Assembly: GCA_027532825.1 (NCBI GenBank)
Contig: JAPZTL010000002.1
Coordinates: forward strand, 496,001 to 560,000
Direction of reading: 5' to 3'
DNA: 64,000 bases
DNA from: Silanimonas sp021297925
Lineage (GTDB): Bacteria > Pseudomonadota > Gammaproteobacteria > Xanthomonadales > Xanthomonadaceae
Shown here: positions 41,454-50,542 of the stretch, piece after piece
How positions within the stretch are numbered: position 1 is the first letter of the stretch
Layout: the number at the start of each line of letters is the position of its first letter
The notes under the pieces: model-generated
The model's input: only the letters and a program-made list of their open reading frames with translations
What the model was told of the DNA's origin: nothing
Databases searched by the model: none
Position numbers and translations under genes: made by a program

Positions 41454-43573
41454 AACAGCCGGGCGATGTCGGCGGGTCCGAGCGGCCGCGACATGTGGAA
41501 CCCCTGCCCCAGCGGGCAGCCGCGCTCGCGGAGCAGGTCATGCTGGCCCTGGTTCTCGATCCCCTCGGCCACGACGGTGACCCCGAGGGAGTGCGCCATC
41601 GCGATGACCCCGGTGGTGAGGGCGAGGTCGTTGGGGTCGCGCAACAAGTCGGTGATGAAGCTCCGGTCGATCTTCACGCCGTCGACGGGCACGCGCCGCA
41701 GGTGGGACAGCCCCGAGAACCCGGTGCCGAAGTCATCGAGCCAGACGCCGACGCCGAGCGCCCGGAGGCGGGTGAAGACGGCGATGGCCTGCGCCTCGTC
41801 GCGCAGGATGGCGGTCTCGGTGAGCTCGAGGTGGAGGCGCTGCGGCGAGAGGCCGCTGTCGGCCAGCGCGCGCTCGACGACGTCGTGCAGGTCGCCGCGG
41901 AGCAGCTGCCGCGGCGAGACGTTGATGGCGACGAACGGCAGCGGCGTGCCGGGGAGCGAGGTCCACGCGGCGGCGGCGCGCATGGCGTCGCGGAGCACGC
42001 GCTCGCCGATGCCCTCGACCTGACCGCTCTCCTCGGCGATGCCGATGAACGCCGACGGCGGCACCAGTCCCAATTCGGGATGCCGCCAGCGCAGCAGCGC
42101 CTCCGCGCCCACCGGGCGGCCCTGCGTGAGGTCGTAGACCGGCTGGAAGGCAAGGCCCATCTCGCCGCGCTCCCACGCCCCGCGGAGGTCGTGCTCGAGC
42201 CGAACGCGGCGCTCGACCTCCTCGTCCAGCGCGCGCGAGTAGAAACGGAAGCAACCCTTGCCCGCGTCCTTGGCCTGGTACATGGCCATGTCGGCGTTCT
42301 TGACCATCTGCGCCGCGGACGCGGCGTCGTCGGGGAAGACGGTGACGCCGATCGAGGCCGAGACGACGAGATCGCGGTCGCGCGTCGGCAGTGGGCGCCG
42401 CACCGCGTCCAGAATCGCGGTGGCGAGCGGCGGGACGCGCTCGCGCACCCCATGGCCCACGAGCAGCACGACGAACTCGTCGCCACCGAACCGGGCCAGT
42501 TCGGTGCCTTCCGGCGCCAGTTCGCCGCACACCGCGGCGAGGCGGGACGCCACGTCGACGAGCACCTCGTCGCCAACCGGATGGCCGAGCGTGTCGTTGA
42601 CGCGCTTGATGTCGTCGAGGTCGATGAACAGCAGGGCGAGCTCACCGCTGCTCGCCTGCAGCGTCAACAGGCGGGACTCGAGCGACTCGCTGAGCGCGAG
42701 GCGGTTGCCGAGGCCCGTCAGGGGATCAGTGTAGGCCAGGCGACGGACCTCGCGCTCGTGGCGGCCGACCGCATCGGCCATGCGCGCGAAGCTGCGCGCC
42801 AGGTCGCCGATCTCGTCGGGGCCGGCACGAAGGCCGCGCGCCTCCGTGTAGCGCCCGGCCTCCACCGCGGCGGCCGCGCGACCCAGCTGGCCCAGCGGCG
42901 CGAGGACGTTCCGTCCGACCAGCCAGGATCCAACGACGCCGAGCAGCGAGATCAGGACCATGCCGCCCAGCAGCCACAGGACATGCGCGCGCTGGGTCTC
43001 GCGGAGCGCGTGGTCGACGGTCCGTCCCCACATCGCCACCGACCCCTCCGTGGCGACGGCCATGACGACGCGCACGGCACCGATGCGCTGGTTGCCGAGG
43101 CGGACCGGCACGTCGACGTGCAGGATCCTCCCCGACCAGTGGAGGGTGGCCTCCCCACCCCCGGGAACGGCACCGGCCCGGTCCGACCCCGGCGCAAGCG
43201 GGGGCATCGGGCGCCCAAAGCCCGCCAGGTCGCCCCGGCCGTCGTTCACCAGCAGGCCGTCCGCGTCCGCGACGAGGACCTCCACGACGTCCGCCTGTGC
43301 CTGCACCTGCCCCGCGGACTCGCCGATGCGATCGAAGTCGAGGTAGTACAGGGGATTGCCGACCGCGCGGGCGAGCTGGACCGCCAGCGCGGCACCGCGC
43401 TGTTCCATGCCCTCGCGCACCAGGCGTTCGACCAGCGCATCGCCGGTGCCGCGGAGCCCGACGAAACTCTGCTGTTCGCGCCAGATCAGGCCGGCGAACA
43501 CGACGGCCAGGACGGCGGCACAGAGCCCCATCCATGCCAGGAGCTGCGCGCGGAGCGTCCAACGCAAGGTCAC
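41447..43573 (-). CDS. Membrane GGDEF-EAL protein with HAMP domain
   Basis: 708 residues. Two membrane helices (about 11-29 and 198-217) flank a ~165-residue periplasmic sensor. HAMP follows (to about 275), then GGDEF (RFGGDEF, ~355) and EAL (GAEALLRW, ~490). Both catalytic sets appear intact: GGDEF rather than a degenerate form, and EALLRW, DDFGTGFS, KIDRSFI and EGIE for the phosphodiesterase. Makes or breaks down c-di-GMP. It begins inside the stop of the binding-protein gene upstream (ATGA), which suggests that protein feeds its signal to this receptor. Confidence 0.92.
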   Translation of the reverse strand: MTLRWTLRAQLLAWMGLCAAVLAVVFAGLIWREQQSFVGLRGTGDALVERLVREGMEQRGAALAVQLARAVGNPLYYLDFDRIGESAGQVQAQADVVEVLVADADGLLVNDGRGDLAGFGRPMPPLAPGSDRAGAVPGGGEATLHWSGRILHVDVPVRLGNQRIGAVRVVMAVATEGSVAMWGRTVDHALRETQRAHVLWLLGGMVLISLLGVVGSWLVGRNVLAPLGQLGRAAAAVEAGRYTEARGLRAGPDEIGDLARSFARMADAVGRHEREVRRLAYTDPLTGLGNRLALSESLESRLLTLQASSGELALLFIDLDDIKRVNDTLGHPVGDEVLVDVASRLAAVCGELAPEGTELARFGGDEFVVLLVGHGVRERVPPLATAILDAVRRPLPTRDRDLVVSASIGVTVFPDDAASAAQMVKNADMAMYQAKDAGKGCFRFYSRALDEEVERRVRLEHDLRGAWERGEMGLAFQPVYDLTQGRPVGAEALLRWRHPELGLVPPSAFIGIAEESGQVEGIGERVLRDAMRAAAAWTSLPGTPLPFVAINVSPRQLLRGDLHDVVERALADSGLSPQRLHLELTETAILRDEAQAIAVFTRLRALGVGVWLDDFGTGFSGLSHLRRVPVDGVKIDRSFITDLLRDPNDLALTTGVIAMAHSLGVTVVAEGIENQGQHDLLRERGCPLGQGFHMSRPLGPADIARLFG

Positions 43574-44481
43574 TCGATCGCCTCCCGCGTGCGTCGCGCC
43601 GCGTCGCCCAGCACCGACAGGGCCGCGAGCTCGGGGTCCGTGGGGCTGGCGAAGCCGGTCGTGCCGAAGAACCGGCGGAGCGCGGGGCCCGCCAGCGGGT
43701 CGGCGGCCGCGTCGAGGAGCACCGCGCGCAACCGGTCGACCACCGCCGGATCGAGGTCGCCCCGAACCAGTTCAAAGGCCCGGGGCACGGAGCGGCTGGT
43801 GGCGAGCACGCGAAGTCCGGGCCGGCCGTCGCGGCGGACCTGCCAGCGCGCCAGATCGTGCTCGCTGAAGGCGCCGGCATCGACGACGCCGGCCAAGACC
43901 CAGTGCGCGATGTTCGACTCCGAGCCGGCGAACACATAACCCACGTTGCCCGGCCGGGGCATGTCGCGCGGCGAGGGCAGGATCTCCATAGGCACGCCGG
44001 CATCGAGCAGGGTGATCGCCGGAAGCAGGTAGGCGCTGGTCGACTCCGGACTCTGCAACGCGAGCCGCAGCCCCCGGAGATCCCGCGGTGTCCGCGCTGC
44101 GGCGTCGTCCCGGACGACCAGCACGGAGCGGTAGCGCGAGACGCCATCGCGTTCGGTGAACAGCAGAGGGCGCGCGCCGGCGCGTTCGATGAGCGTCAGG
44201 CCGGTCGACACCGTCTCGGTCACCCAGTCCACCCGGCCATGCCGAACGTAGCTGGTCATGCGCGACGCATCCGGCGCCATCAGGATGCGTCCCTCCCGGA
44301 TGCCGACATCCCCCATGCGCGGCACGACGTAGTCGAGCAGCGGCTTCAGCTGGTCATGGTGCCTCTGCGGGTCGTCGCTGATGCGACCGAGGACGAGCAC
44401 GCCGGGGTCCGCACGGGCGACCGCGGCCAGCGCGGCGAACAACAGCATCGCGATTGCACGACCGCGGCTCCGCCGATCCAT
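43570..44481 (-). CDS. PhnD-like periplasmic binding protein coupled to the GGDEF-EAL receptor
   Basis: 303 residues from ATG 44481, which has AGGGG five bases upstream and gives a direct signal peptide (RGRAIAMLLFAALAAVARA); ATG 44520 is the longest frame. LVLGRISDDPQRHHDQLKPLLDYV, SYVRHGRVDWVTETV, RDLRGLRLALQSPESTSAY and FAGSESNIAHWVLAGVVDAG match the phosphate/phosphonate-binding PhnD family. There is no ABC transporter gene alongside. The ATGA overlap with the GGDEF-EAL gene suggests a solute sensor controlling c-di-GMP, like PhnD-type sensors found with other signalling receptors. Ligand unknown. Confidence 0.82.
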   Translation of the reverse strand: MDRRSRGRAIAMLLFAALAAVARADPGVLVLGRISDDPQRHHDQLKPLLDYVVPRMGDVGIREGRILMAPDASRMTSYVRHGRVDWVTETVSTGLTLIERAGARPLLFTERDGVSRYRSVLVVRDDAAARTPRDLRGLRLALQSPESTSAYLLPAITLLDAGVPMEILPSPRDMPRPGNVGYVFAGSESNIAHWVLAGVVDAGAFSEHDLARWQVRRDGRPGLRVLATSRSVPRAFELVRGDLDPAVVDRLRAVLLDAAADPLAGPALRRFFGTTGFASPTDPELAALSVLGDAARRTREAIE

Positions 44482-44530
44482 CCTCGCCCCTGACACCTGA
44501 AGACCGGTCGAGTGTGACATGCCTTGACGA

Positions 44531-45289
44531 TTATTGTGTTTTCTTGGCGCCGGCGAGGCGGGCCATGCGCTGGGCGTCCGCGAGGATGCCGTGCAGCACG
44601 CGCACCTCGCGCTCGTCCGGCGCCGCGCGCAGGAACAGCCGGCGCAGTCGGCGCATCACCGTCACGCCACTCCGCCCCTTGTGGAAATCGATGTCGTGCA
44701 GGGCCTGCTCGAGGTGGGCGAAGAAGCGCTCCATCTCGTCGTGCGTCGCGGGGGGGCGCTCGTCGAGCGGATCGCGCGCGGCATCCACGCCCGCATTGGC
44801 CATCGCGGCCATGCGCAGCTCGTAGGCCAGCACCTGCACGGCCTGCGACAAGTTGAGCGAGCTGAAGTCCGGATCGGTGGGAATGCACACCGACGCGTGG
44901 CAGAGCTGCAGCTCGGCGTTCTCGAGGCCGGTGCGCTCCGGCCCGAACACCAGCGCCACCTCGCCGTGCCGGGAGGCGGCGAGCAGCCGCGCGGCCGCCT
45001 CGCGCGGCGTCAGCTCGGGCATGGGCACGGCGCGTTGCGTGGCCGTGGTGCCCAGCACCAGCGTGCAGCCGGCCACGGCCTCGGCGAGGGAAGCGGTGAT
45101 CCTCGCGTCCTCGAGCAGGTCATCGGCCCCGGCGGCCAGCGCACTGGCGTCGGGATGCGGGAACCTCTCCGGGGCGACCAGATGCATGACACCGAAGCCC
45201 ATGGTCTTCAGCGCACGGGCGGAAGAGCCGATGTTCCGCGGATGCTGCGTGCCCACCAGCACCATCCGGACCCGTTCAAGCGCGCGCAA
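44531..45289 (-). CDS. trmJ: tRNA (cytidine/uridine-2'-O-)-methyltransferase TrmJ
   Basis: 252 residues. SPOUT-fold methyltransferase that modifies the ribose at position 32 of tRNA. RMVLVGTQHPRNIGSSARALK (N-terminus), LVFGPERTGLENAEL and PTDPDFSSLNLSQAVQVLAYE (knot region) are diagnostic. The C-terminal helical tail (about 160-245) matches TrmJ. It diverges from suhB across 95 bp, a conserved pairing with suhB in gammaproteobacteria. Confidence 0.94.
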   Translation of the reverse strand: MRALERVRMVLVGTQHPRNIGSSARALKTMGFGVMHLVAPERFPHPDASALAAGADDLLEDARITASLAEAVAGCTLVLGTTATQRAVPMPELTPREAAARLLAASRHGEVALVFGPERTGLENAELQLCHASVCIPTDPDFSSLNLSQAVQVLAYELRMAAMANAGVDAARDPLDERPPATHDEMERFFAHLEQALHDIDFHKGRSGVTVMRRLRRLFLRAAPDEREVRVLHGILADAQRMARLAGAKKTQ

Positions 45290-45384
45290 GGTTGCCCCCG
45301 GGGAATCGGGTAAACTCCGCGCCGGCCCGGCACCGACCGGTCCATCGTTCTTCAGACAATCCAGCGGAAAGAGGCGGGCAGCGC

Positions 45385-46221
45385 ATGCAGAACCCTGTCG
45401 TCAATGTCATGGTCAAGGCCGCGCGTGCCGCGGGCAATGTCCTGCTGCGCAACATGTCGCGCCTCGAGAGCCTCAACGTCGTCGAGAAGGCCCGCCAGGA
45501 TTACGCCAGCGAAGTGGACGGCCTCGCCGAGCGCGAGATCATACGCGAGCTCAAGCGCGCCTACCCCGACTACGCCATCCTCGGCGAGGAAAGCGGCCAG
45601 ACCGGCAAGGGCCGCTACACCTTCGTGGTCGATCCGCTGGACGGCACCTCGAACTACCTGCGCGGCATCCCGCATTTCTGCGTGTCGATCGCGCTCGTGG
45701 ACAACGGCGAGCCCACCGACGCGGTCATCTACGACCCGGTCCGCAACGAGCTGTTCACCGCCTCGCGCGGCGCCGGCGCGGTGCTCAACGACCGCCGCAT
45801 CCGCATCAACACGCAGCGCGAGATCGGCGGCGCCGTGCTGATCAGCGGCTTCCCGCCGCGCGAGCGAAAGCGCATCGGCCCGCAGCTCAAGTGCATCGAG
45901 ATGCTGCTCGAGCAGGCCGAGGACGTGCGCCGCACCGGCTCCGCCGCGCTCGACCTCGCGTGGGTCGCCGCGGGCCGCTCGGACGGTTACGTCGAGGCCG
46001 GCGTGAAAGCCTGGGACATCGCCGCCGGCATCCTGCTGGTGCGCGAGGCCGGTGGCCGCGCCTGCGACTTCAAGGGCCGCAACGAGAAGATCCTGTTCGA
46101 GGGCCAGTGCATCGCTGGCCCGATGCGCGTCGTCGACGCCGTGCAGAAGGCCGTGCAGGAGTCGGGCTGGCTGGCCAGCTTCGCGCCGCCGCCGCTCCGA
46201 CCGGACGCACCGTCGGCCTGA
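45385..46221 (+). CDS. suhB: Inositol monophosphatase family protein SuhB
   Basis: 278 residues from ATG 45385, with AAAGAGG about 11 bases upstream. Mg-dependent phosphatase motifs: ILGEESG, VDPLDGTSNYLRGIPHFCVS and the C-terminal VKAWDIAAGILLVREAGG. SuhB also joins ribosomal RNA antitermination complexes in E. coli. The last ~20 residues (SFAPPPLRPDAPSA) are an extra tail. TAAACT at 45311-45316 is a -10-like box. Confidence 0.93.
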   Translation: MQNPVVNVMVKAARAAGNVLLRNMSRLESLNVVEKARQDYASEVDGLAEREIIRELKRAYPDYAILGEESGQTGKGRYTFVVDPLDGTSNYLRGIPHFCVSIALVDNGEPTDAVIYDPVRNELFTASRGAGAVLNDRRIRINTQREIGGAVLISGFPPRERKRIGPQLKCIEMLLEQAEDVRRTGSAALDLAWVAAGRSDGYVEAGVKAWDIAAGILLVREAGGRACDFKGRNEKILFEGQCIAGPMRVVDAVQKAVQESGWLASFAPPPLRPDAPSA

Positions 46222-46234
46222 ACCGGCGCGCCCG

Positions 46235-49200
46235 CTACCTGGCCTGCGCGACGATGTGGTGGGCCAACCGGTCGATGTCGAGGTTGCTCGACAGGCGAAC
46301 GTCGCCCGAGACGACGAGGCGGGGCAGACGCTGCAGCAGCCATGCCAGGTCCGCGCCGACGGGCAGGCCGACCGTGGGGGTCAGGCCGAGCCAGCCGTCC
46401 CGCCCGGACGCCTTCACCGTGTAGAGCGCGAGGTCCGACAGCGCCACCACGGCCTCCCAGTCCAGGGCGTTCGGCAGCGCGGGATCCCAGGGCAGCGGCG
46501 CATAGCCGATGCTGCAGGTCACGCGCAGGCGCCCGCCCTGCGTGTCGAACACCCGGCCGGCCACGGCCACGCGGACCCGCTCCGCGAGTTCGGCCGCCCC
46601 CTCGCGGGTGGTGTCGCGGGACACGACGAGGAACTCCTCGCCGCCCCAACGCACCAGGTGGTCGCTGGCCCGGAACACCTCGCGCAGTCGCGCCGCGAAA
46701 TGGACGAGCAGGTCGTCGCCCGCCGCGTGGCCATGGCGGTCGTTGATCGGCTTGAAGTGGTCGATGTCGATCAGGAAGACGACCATGCCGCGCGCGGGGA
46801 GGCGGCCATCGTCCTGCCCCTGCCGCCGTTGCCACAGCGCCAGTTCCGATTTCATCTCCAGCGACATGAAGCGGCGGTTGCGAAGACCCGTGAGCGGATC
46901 GGTGAGGCTCGCTTCCTCGAACTCGCGCGTCTTCGTCCGCAACGCCTCGGAGAGGATCCGCAGTTCCGCGGTCCGTGCCTCGACCTCGCGCTCTAGCACG
47001 GCGCGGGCGACGCGCAGCCGCGTCGTCCGCCAGCGGACCGCCAGCGTCAGCAGCACGCCGGCCGCGACCAGGGCCAACAGGGCGGCGGACTGCGTCTGCC
47101 ACCACCGGGGATCGATGCGGACCTCGAGGCTGCGGCTGTCCGGGCTCCATTCGCCGTTGCGGTTGCTGCCCTGCACCTCGAAACGGTAGGTGCCCGGCCA
47201 GAGGTTGCCGTACGTCGCGAGACGCGATTCGTGGGTCGCCTCCACCCAGTCGCGGTCGACCCCGTCGAGCCGGTAGCGATAGCGGTTGAGGTGCGGCGCG
47301 GAGAAGTCGAGGGCCGCAAACTCCACCGTGAAATCGCGCTGGCCCGCCTCGAGGTGGATCCTTCGCGCGTCCGGCCCCAGCGGGGTCCGGACGCCATCGA
47401 TGCGCACCTCGGTGACCACGACCGGCGGCACGTCCCTCCAAGGGGTGAAGTGCGGGGGATCGATGACCAGCAGGCCCTCGCGCGCGCCGAACGCGAGGCG
47501 GCCGTCGGCCATCCGGGCGAAGGCGCGGAACCAGCCGGTCCCCACCTGCGCACCGTCGGCCGCGTCGAGCACGCGGAACGCGTCGGTCGCCGGGTCGTAG
47601 AGCGCGCGATGGGTCCACAAGCGACCCTGGCCATCGTCGAGCAGGTTGGCGCCGAAGCTCACGCCCTCCTCGCCGTGCCGCGCGCTCACCGACTCGAACT
47701 CGGCGACCCCATCCTCCTCGCGCACCAGCCGCATCAGGCCCCCGGCGTCGACCCACAGCACCCCCGCCCGGTCGACCTTGAGGCCATCCACGTCCAGCAG
47801 GCGCGCGGCACCGTCGACCCGCGTGCGGACCGGCACCAGCACGTCGCGACGGACATCGAGCCGCATCAAACCGCGGCTGCCGCCCAGCCAGCCTTGGTCG
47901 GTGTCGCCGTCGCCGAGGGCCAGCGCCTCGATGTTGCCGCCGACGGCGCCGCCGTCGGGCTGCGCCAGGCGCCGGATCCCGTCGCCATCGGGAAGCCACC
48001 GGAACAGGCCGTCGGCCGTGCCGATCCACACGCCCCCGCCCGGCGCGGGCCAGAGTCGACGGACGGTCGCACCCTCGACGAAGGCGGCGGAGCCTACCGG
48101 TTGGAACCTCGCCACGCCCGGCGGCCGCCGGAAGAGGCCGCGTTCGGTTGCGACCCACAGGGTGCCATCGGTGCCGCGGGCGAGGCCCGACGGCTGGTCC
48201 CCTTCGAAACCGGACGCGCCGCCCGTCGACAGCACCTCTCGGACCACCAGGTCGCGGTCCATCCGGACCAGGCCCTCGCCGGCGAGGCCCAGCCAGAGAC
48301 CGCCGGCCCCGTCGTCCGCCAGCGTCAGCACGTTGAACTGTTCGAAGGGCGGGTCCTCGCCGGGCCGCCAGCGGCGGCTGGTGAGACCCCGGGGCCGGGG
48401 ATCGGCCCGCTGGACGCCGCCACCGAAGGTGCCGACCCAAAGCAGGCCGGACCGGTCGACCAGCAGCGACCGGACATCCGCCGCGGGAAGGCCGTGATCC
48501 CGGCCCGGCGCGGGGCGGATGACCCGCAACAGGCGGGCGTCCTTCGCCGAGTGCACGTCGATGCCGGCGGCATGGCCGATCCAGACTTCACCGGGCAAGG
48601 GCTCGGCGGCGGTGTTCATGCCCCGTCCCAGCCAGCGGCGTACCCCGTCATCCCCCAAGGGGCCGGCGCGACCCCGCGCGGCAGCGGACACCATCGCCAT
48701 GTGGCCCTGCTGGGATCCGATCCACAGATCACCCGACGCCATCGGGACGATGGCGCGGATGCGCGAGTGGGCGAAGCCGAGCGGGTCGCCGGGCTCGGAC
48801 AGTTCGGTTTCGAAGGCCTCAATGCCGGGGCGCCGACGGGCGAGGCCGCGCCAGGTCCCCACCCACAGCTGGCCGAGGCCATCCACGGCCAGGGCGGAGA
48901 TCCGGTCGTCCGGCAAGCTGCCGGGCACGGCCGGGTCATGCCGCAACACCCGGGCCGTGCGGCGAACGGGGTCCAGATGGACGAGACCACCGCCCGTGGT
49001 GCCGATCCAGATCGCGCCGTCCCGATCCTCGGCAAGGGCGCGAACCGGGTCGAGGGGCAGGCCCTCGCGCACGCCGAAGCGGTCGAAGCGGTCGGTCGCC
49101 GGGTCGTACAAGGCGATGCCCTCGGCTTCCGTCCCGACCCAGAGGCGACCGCCGCGGTCCCGGAGGAGCGCACGAACGACATTGCCGGGAAGGGAGCCGC

Positions 49201-49486
49201 TGTCACCCCGCACCTGGCGATAGATCCGGAAGCGATAGCCGTCGTAGCGCACCAGTCCCCCGGTGGTGGCGAACCACACGAGTCCCTGGCCGTCCTGGAC
49301 CACGGCGTATACCACGCCCTCGGGGACCTGCAGGGCATTGCCGACGGGCTGGAACAGGATCGGGTCGCGCGGCAGGGGGTCCGCGGCCGAAGCGACGAGC
49401 ACCGAAGGCGCCAGCGCGACGAGCGCCGCGGCGAGTACTCCCCTGATGGACCGGCCCCATCGGCCCGGCATCGTCATCCCGATCAT
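46235..49486 (-). CDS. Two-component-regulator-propeller diguanylate cyclase
   Basis: 1083 residues from ATG 49486, which has AGGGGAG upstream; ATG 49477 and 49471 are close alternatives. Signal peptide about 1-34. Residues ~40-730 are Reg_prop repeats (VVQDGQGLVWFATTGGLVRYDG, GRLWVGTEAEGIALYD, and similar W-V-G-T units) forming two seven-bladed propellers outside the membrane. Next is a Y_Y_Y domain (YRYRLDGVDRDW), one membrane helix (SAALLALVAAGVLLTLAVRW), a coiled coil (VLEREVEARTAELRILSEAL) and GGDEF with an intact RWGGEEF (~947). It is a periplasmic-sensing diguanylate cyclase. Ligand unknown. Confidence 0.9.
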   Translation of the reverse strand: MIGMTMPGRWGRSIRGVLAAALVALAPSVLVASAADPLPRDPILFQPVGNALQVPEGVVYAVVQDGQGLVWFATTGGLVRYDGYRFRIYRQVRGDSGSLPGNVVRALLRDRGGRLWVGTEAEGIALYDPATDRFDRFGVREGLPLDPVRALAEDRDGAIWIGTTGGGLVHLDPVRRTARVLRHDPAVPGSLPDDRISALAVDGLGQLWVGTWRGLARRRPGIEAFETELSEPGDPLGFAHSRIRAIVPMASGDLWIGSQQGHMAMVSAAARGRAGPLGDDGVRRWLGRGMNTAAEPLPGEVWIGHAAGIDVHSAKDARLLRVIRPAPGRDHGLPAADVRSLLVDRSGLLWVGTFGGGVQRADPRPRGLTSRRWRPGEDPPFEQFNVLTLADDGAGGLWLGLAGEGLVRMDRDLVVREVLSTGGASGFEGDQPSGLARGTDGTLWVATERGLFRRPPGVARFQPVGSAAFVEGATVRRLWPAPGGGVWIGTADGLFRWLPDGDGIRRLAQPDGGAVGGNIEALALGDGDTDQGWLGGSRGLMRLDVRRDVLVPVRTRVDGAARLLDVDGLKVDRAGVLWVDAGGLMRLVREEDGVAEFESVSARHGEEGVSFGANLLDDGQGRLWTHRALYDPATDAFRVLDAADGAQVGTGWFRAFARMADGRLAFGAREGLLVIDPPHFTPWRDVPPVVVTEVRIDGVRTPLGPDARRIHLEAGQRDFTVEFAALDFSAPHLNRYRYRLDGVDRDWVEATHESRLATYGNLWPGTYRFEVQGSNRNGEWSPDSRSLEVRIDPRWWQTQSAALLALVAAGVLLTLAVRWRTTRLRVARAVLEREVEARTAELRILSEALRTKTREFEEASLTDPLTGLRNRRFMSLEMKSELALWQRRQGQDDGRLPARGMVVFLIDIDHFKPINDRHGHAAGDDLLVHFAARLREVFRASDHLVRWGGEEFLVVSRDTTREGAAELAERVRVAVAGRVFDTQGGRLRVTCSIGYAPLPWDPALPNALDWEAVVALSDLALYTVKASGRDGWLGLTPTVGLPVGADLAWLLQRLPRLVVSGDVRLSSNLDIDRLAHHIVAQAR

Positions 49487-49575
49487 CCACTCCCCTGCCC
49501 GCTTGCCTGCCCCCCCACGCCCGCAAGTCCCGTCCCTGGAACGCGCCGTCCGACCGACGGCGCGCCGCGGTTGGG

Positions 49576-50529
49576 TCAGGGCCGGCGATCGAGCTCCGCC
49601 GCGTCGCGAGCCTTCGGCAGCAGGTCCTGTTTGCTGACCTTCAGCCAGAGCAGCAGCGGGCAGGCCACGAAGATGGACGACAGCGTACCAATCACGATGC
49701 CGATGATCTGCGCCTCGGCCATCCCCTCGAGGCTCTGGCCGCCGTAGAGGTACAAGGCCAGCACCGTGAGGAAGGCGACCAGCGAGGTGATGATCGTGCG
49801 CGACAGGGTCTGGTTGACCGAGCGGTTCAGGATTTCCATCGGCTCGGCCTTGTGCAGGGCGCGGAAGTTCTCGCGGACGCGGTCGAAGACGACGATGGTG
49901 TCGTTGATCGAGTAACCCATCACCGAGAGCACGCCAGCCAGCACGGTCAGGTCGAACTCGCGCTGGGTCAGGCAGAACCATGCGAGCACGAGGACGATGT
50001 CGTGCAGCGTGGTGATGATCGCGGCGACCGCGAACTTCCACTCGAAGCGGATCGTGATGTAGACGAGGAAGCCAAAGACCACGAACGCCAAGGCAAGCAC
50101 GCCGTTCGTCGCGAGCTCCTTGCCGACCTGCGGGCCGACGAAGTCGGAGCGGATCACCGAGACCCGGTTGTCCGGTTCGGACAGCAGCTCGGCGATCGCG
50201 CCGCCGGTGGCCGAGGCGGCCACCGCTTCGCCCGCCGAGGCGTCCTTGGGCTGCAGGCGGACGACGATGTCGCTGGCCGAGCCGAAGGTCTGGACGATGG
50301 CGTTCTCGTATCCACCGGCCTCAAGGGTCGCGCGGACCTGCTCGAGGTCGGGGGCCTGCTCGAACTTCAGCTCGGCGACCGTGCCGCCTGTGAAGTCGAG
50401 CGCGAAGTTGAAGCCGCGGATCGGCATCATCGCGATGCCCGCGATCATGATGCCGAAGGCGATGACCATCGAGATGGCCCGCAGGCGCATCACGTTGAAA
50501 TTGGTGTCGTAGGGGATCAGGTGAAGCAC
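49576..50529 (-). CDS. secF: Protein translocase subunit SecF
   Basis: 317 residues with six membrane helices. FNFALDFTGGTVAEL (about 40-54) and VMGYSINDTIVVFDRVREN are SecF signatures. With SecD it uses the proton gradient to pull substrates through SecYEG on the periplasmic side. It starts 13 bp after the secD stop. The C-terminal 18 residues are charged and cytoplasmic. Confidence 0.96.
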   Translation of the reverse strand: MLHLIPYDTNFNVMRLRAISMVIAFGIMIAGIAMMPIRGFNFALDFTGGTVAELKFEQAPDLEQVRATLEAGGYENAIVQTFGSASDIVVRLQPKDASAGEAVAASATGGAIAELLSEPDNRVSVIRSDFVGPQVGKELATNGVLALAFVVFGFLVYITIRFEWKFAVAAIITTLHDIVLVLAWFCLTQREFDLTVLAGVLSVMGYSINDTIVVFDRVRENFRALHKAEPMEILNRSVNQTLSRTIITSLVAFLTVLALYLYGGQSLEGMAEAQIIGIVIGTLSSIFVACPLLLWLKVSKQDLLPKARDAAELDRRP

Positions 50530-50542
50530 GGGAGACTCCGGA

